The position numbers and the translations under genes are program-made. A DNA stretch of 64,000 nucleotides, taken from positions 1 to 64,000 of the forward strand of contig JADZEB010000051.1 of assembly GCA_020850755.1 (NCBI GenBank), given 5' to 3'. The DNA is from Alphaproteobacteria bacterium. GTDB taxonomy: Bacteria; Pseudomonadota; Alphaproteobacteria; Acetobacterales; Acetobacteraceae. A model generated the notes under the pieces. That model saw nothing but the letters and a program-made list of their open reading frames with translations. It was not told the DNA's origin and made no database searches. Below are positions 62,805 through 64,000 of this stretch, piece after piece (position 1 is the first letter of the stretch; each line of letters starts with the position of its first letter).

Positions 62805-63140
62805 CTACTTCTTGCCGATCTCGGCCATGATCTGATCGCGCGCCTTGCCGAGCAGCGCCTCGTATTCGTGGCGCAGCGCGGCCTCGGCGATGGCGGCGTT
62901 GGCGGCGTTCAGGTCCTGCTCGACCTTGCGGAGCACATCGTCATGCCCGGCCTCCTTGAAGTCGGCGGCGACGACTTCCTTGGCATAGGCCTCGGCCTCG
63001 GCGCCGGTCTTGCCAAGCTTGCCCGCAACCCACAGGCCGAACAGGCGGTTGCGGCGCGACTCGACCCGGAACTGGGTCTCCTGGTCGAGCTTGTACTTGG
63101 CTTCGAAGCCCTTCTCGCGCTCGCTGAACGCGTTGCTCAT
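62805..63140 (-). CDS. DUF1476 protein (ATP synthase zeta-subunit-like inhibitor)
   Basis: This 111-residue protein belongs to the family that includes the Paracoccus F1-ATPase zeta inhibitor. It has FSEREKGFEAKYKLDQETQF, then RRNRLFGLWVAGKLG and a helical C-terminus ending in a basic GKK. The family role is to block reverse ATP hydrolysis. Just upstream, TTGTCGTGTCGT-type short repeats (63150-63195) occur in the leader. Confidence 0.9.
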   Translation of the reverse strand: MSNAFSEREKGFEAKYKLDQETQFRVESRRNRLFGLWVAGKLGKTGAEAEAYAKEVVAADFKEAGHDDVLRKVEQDLNAANAAIAEAALRHEYEALLGKARDQIMAEIGKK

Positions 63141-63389
63141 CGTCGTGACCCTTGTCGTGTCGTGTCGTCAATCTTGTCGTGTCGTCGGTCTTGCCGTCGC
63201 GTGCCCACGGCGCCGCCAGGAGCAGAGTTGACGCCGGCCAGCCCCCATCCGAAGTTGAGGACGACGCCCGGCATCGGTGCCGGCGGCGGCCCTGGGTCTA
63301 GCAGAGCCAGGGCCGCCGAGTCCATGCAGGCCGAGGCCCCTCGGCCATATATCGTTCCGATCCGCGCAACGTCCAGGGCCCGCCGCCGC

Positions 63390-64000
63390 ATGTGCACCGT
63401 CCTTGCCCTGATCCGCCCCGGCGAGCCCTGGCCGGTGCTGCTGGCCGCCAACCGCGACGAACTGATCGCCCGGCCCTGGGACCCGCCCGGGGCGCACTGG
63501 CCCGAGCGGCCGGGGGTCGTCGCCGGGCGCGACCGCAGCGCCGGCGGCTCCTGGCTCGGCATGAACCGGGCCGGGCTGGTGGCAAGCGTGCTCAACCGTC
63601 CTGGCAGCCTCGGGCCGGCGCCGGGCAAGCGCAGCCGGGGCGAGCTCGTGCTGGACGCGCTCGGCCATGACCGCGCCGAGACGGCGCTCGGCGCGATCCT
63701 GGCCCTGCCGGCAGGCGAATGGCGGCCCTTCAACATGGTGCTGGCCGGGCGCGACGGCGCCTTCTGGCTGCGCAGCGAGGGCCACGGCCCGGTCACGGCC
63801 GAGCCGCTGCCGCCCGGCCTGTCGATGATCACCGCGCACGATCGCAACAGCGCGGACAGCCTGCGCGTGCGCGCCTGGCTGCCGCGCTTCGCCACGGCCC
63901 CCGCCCCCGACCCCGAGGCAGGCGACTGGTCCTCCTGGCGCGACCTCCTCGCCAGCCGCGCCCATGACGGCACCGACGGGCCGGGCGGGGCGCTGACCAT
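63390..64000 (+). CDS. NRDE/TANGO2-family protein (partial)
   Basis: The first 203 codons of an NRDE-family protein run off the right edge. The N-terminal Cys (MCTVLALIRPG) and the defining AANRDEL motif (residues 19-25) are present, with GGSWLGMNRAGLVASVLNRP later. Family members are Ntn-hydrolase-like proteins of uncertain function, the human homologue being TANGO2. It is divergent from the DUF1476 gene. Confidence 0.9.
   Translation, partial: MCTVLALIRPGEPWPVLLAANRDELIARPWDPPGAHWPERPGVVAGRDRSAGGSWLGMNRAGLVASVLNRPGSLGPAPGKRSRGELVLDALGHDRAETALGAILALPAGEWRPFNMVLAGRDGAFWLRSEGHGPVTAEPLPPGLSMITAHDRNSADSLRVRAWLPRFATAPAPDPEAGDWSSWRDLLASRAHDGTDGPGGALT

Overview
This is a very GC-rich window of an alphaproteobacterial chromosome, most likely Acetobacteraceae/Rhodospirillales. 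The markers are a GapR nucleoid protein, a COQ9-type protein, split-alpha PntAA/PntAB/PntB, a DUF1476 ATPase-zeta-like protein, an alphaproteobacterial RpoH, a DUF1244 protein, Bug-type binding proteins and Tat-like signals. The family placement is inference.

Layout. (1) 1-600: the decayed end of a sulfur-oxidation locus. soxY is a pseudogene carrying an internal stop, a deletion and a 16-bp tandem repeat; soxZ runs off the left edge. (2) 621-16505: a hydantoin/oxoproline-type catabolic island. It holds a Bug-type binding protein, a LysR regulator with a palindromic operator, divergent hyuA-hyuB, a complete five-gene oligopeptide/nickel-class ABC importer, and a second hydantoinase gene in which the A and B subunits are fused into 1272 residues. 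(3) 16506-21433: an accessory stretch with an IS5-type transposase remnant, a DUF3987 fragment, a perfect 24-bp inverted repeat, small secreted proteins, an outer-membrane barrel without a visible signal peptide, and the first copy of a two-hairpin dispersed repeat. (4) tRNA-Glu(CUC), with integrase-like direct repeats on one flank and, on the other, a 212-residue protein with the active-site signature of ribosome-inactivating proteins (rRNA N-glycosylases). This is the most striking gene in the window. (5) 22.4-44.2 kb: mostly housekeeping genes (threonine aldolase, a JAMM peptidase, RluD, RpoH behind a CIRCE-like operator, peptide deformylase/COQ9, ribosomal protein S21, transhydrogenase, an ABC1 kinase, oligoendopeptidase F, an acyl-CoA ligase, GapR, glycerate kinase, pyruvate kinase, Ada, a TPR protein). 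(6) 44.2-49.3 kb: glcDEF glycolate oxidase, with an unrelated, partly AT-rich membrane-protein gene embedded between glcE and glcF. (7) 49.4-58.7 kb: type-B L36, a small lipoprotein, a cupin and an MmgE/PrpD enzyme whose facing termini are both histone-H1-like tails, an old-yellow-enzyme oxidoreductase and a complete branched-chain-amino-acid-type ABC importer. (8) 58.7-64 kb: two tandem TerC paralogues, an adenylosuccinate lyase with an unusual duplicated-motif C-terminal extension, a DUF1476 protein and the start of an NRDE-family protein.

How the genes work together. The hydantoinase island couples import of small amide or peptide-like solutes to ATP-dependent ring opening under LysR control. 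GlcDEF, glycerate 2-kinase and pyruvate kinase form a route from C2 acids through glycerate to central metabolism. rpoH carries an HrcA-type operator, which suggests cross-talk between the two heat-shock regulators. The ribosome-inactivating-like protein and the membrane gene inside glcDEF are the best candidates for undescribed biology.
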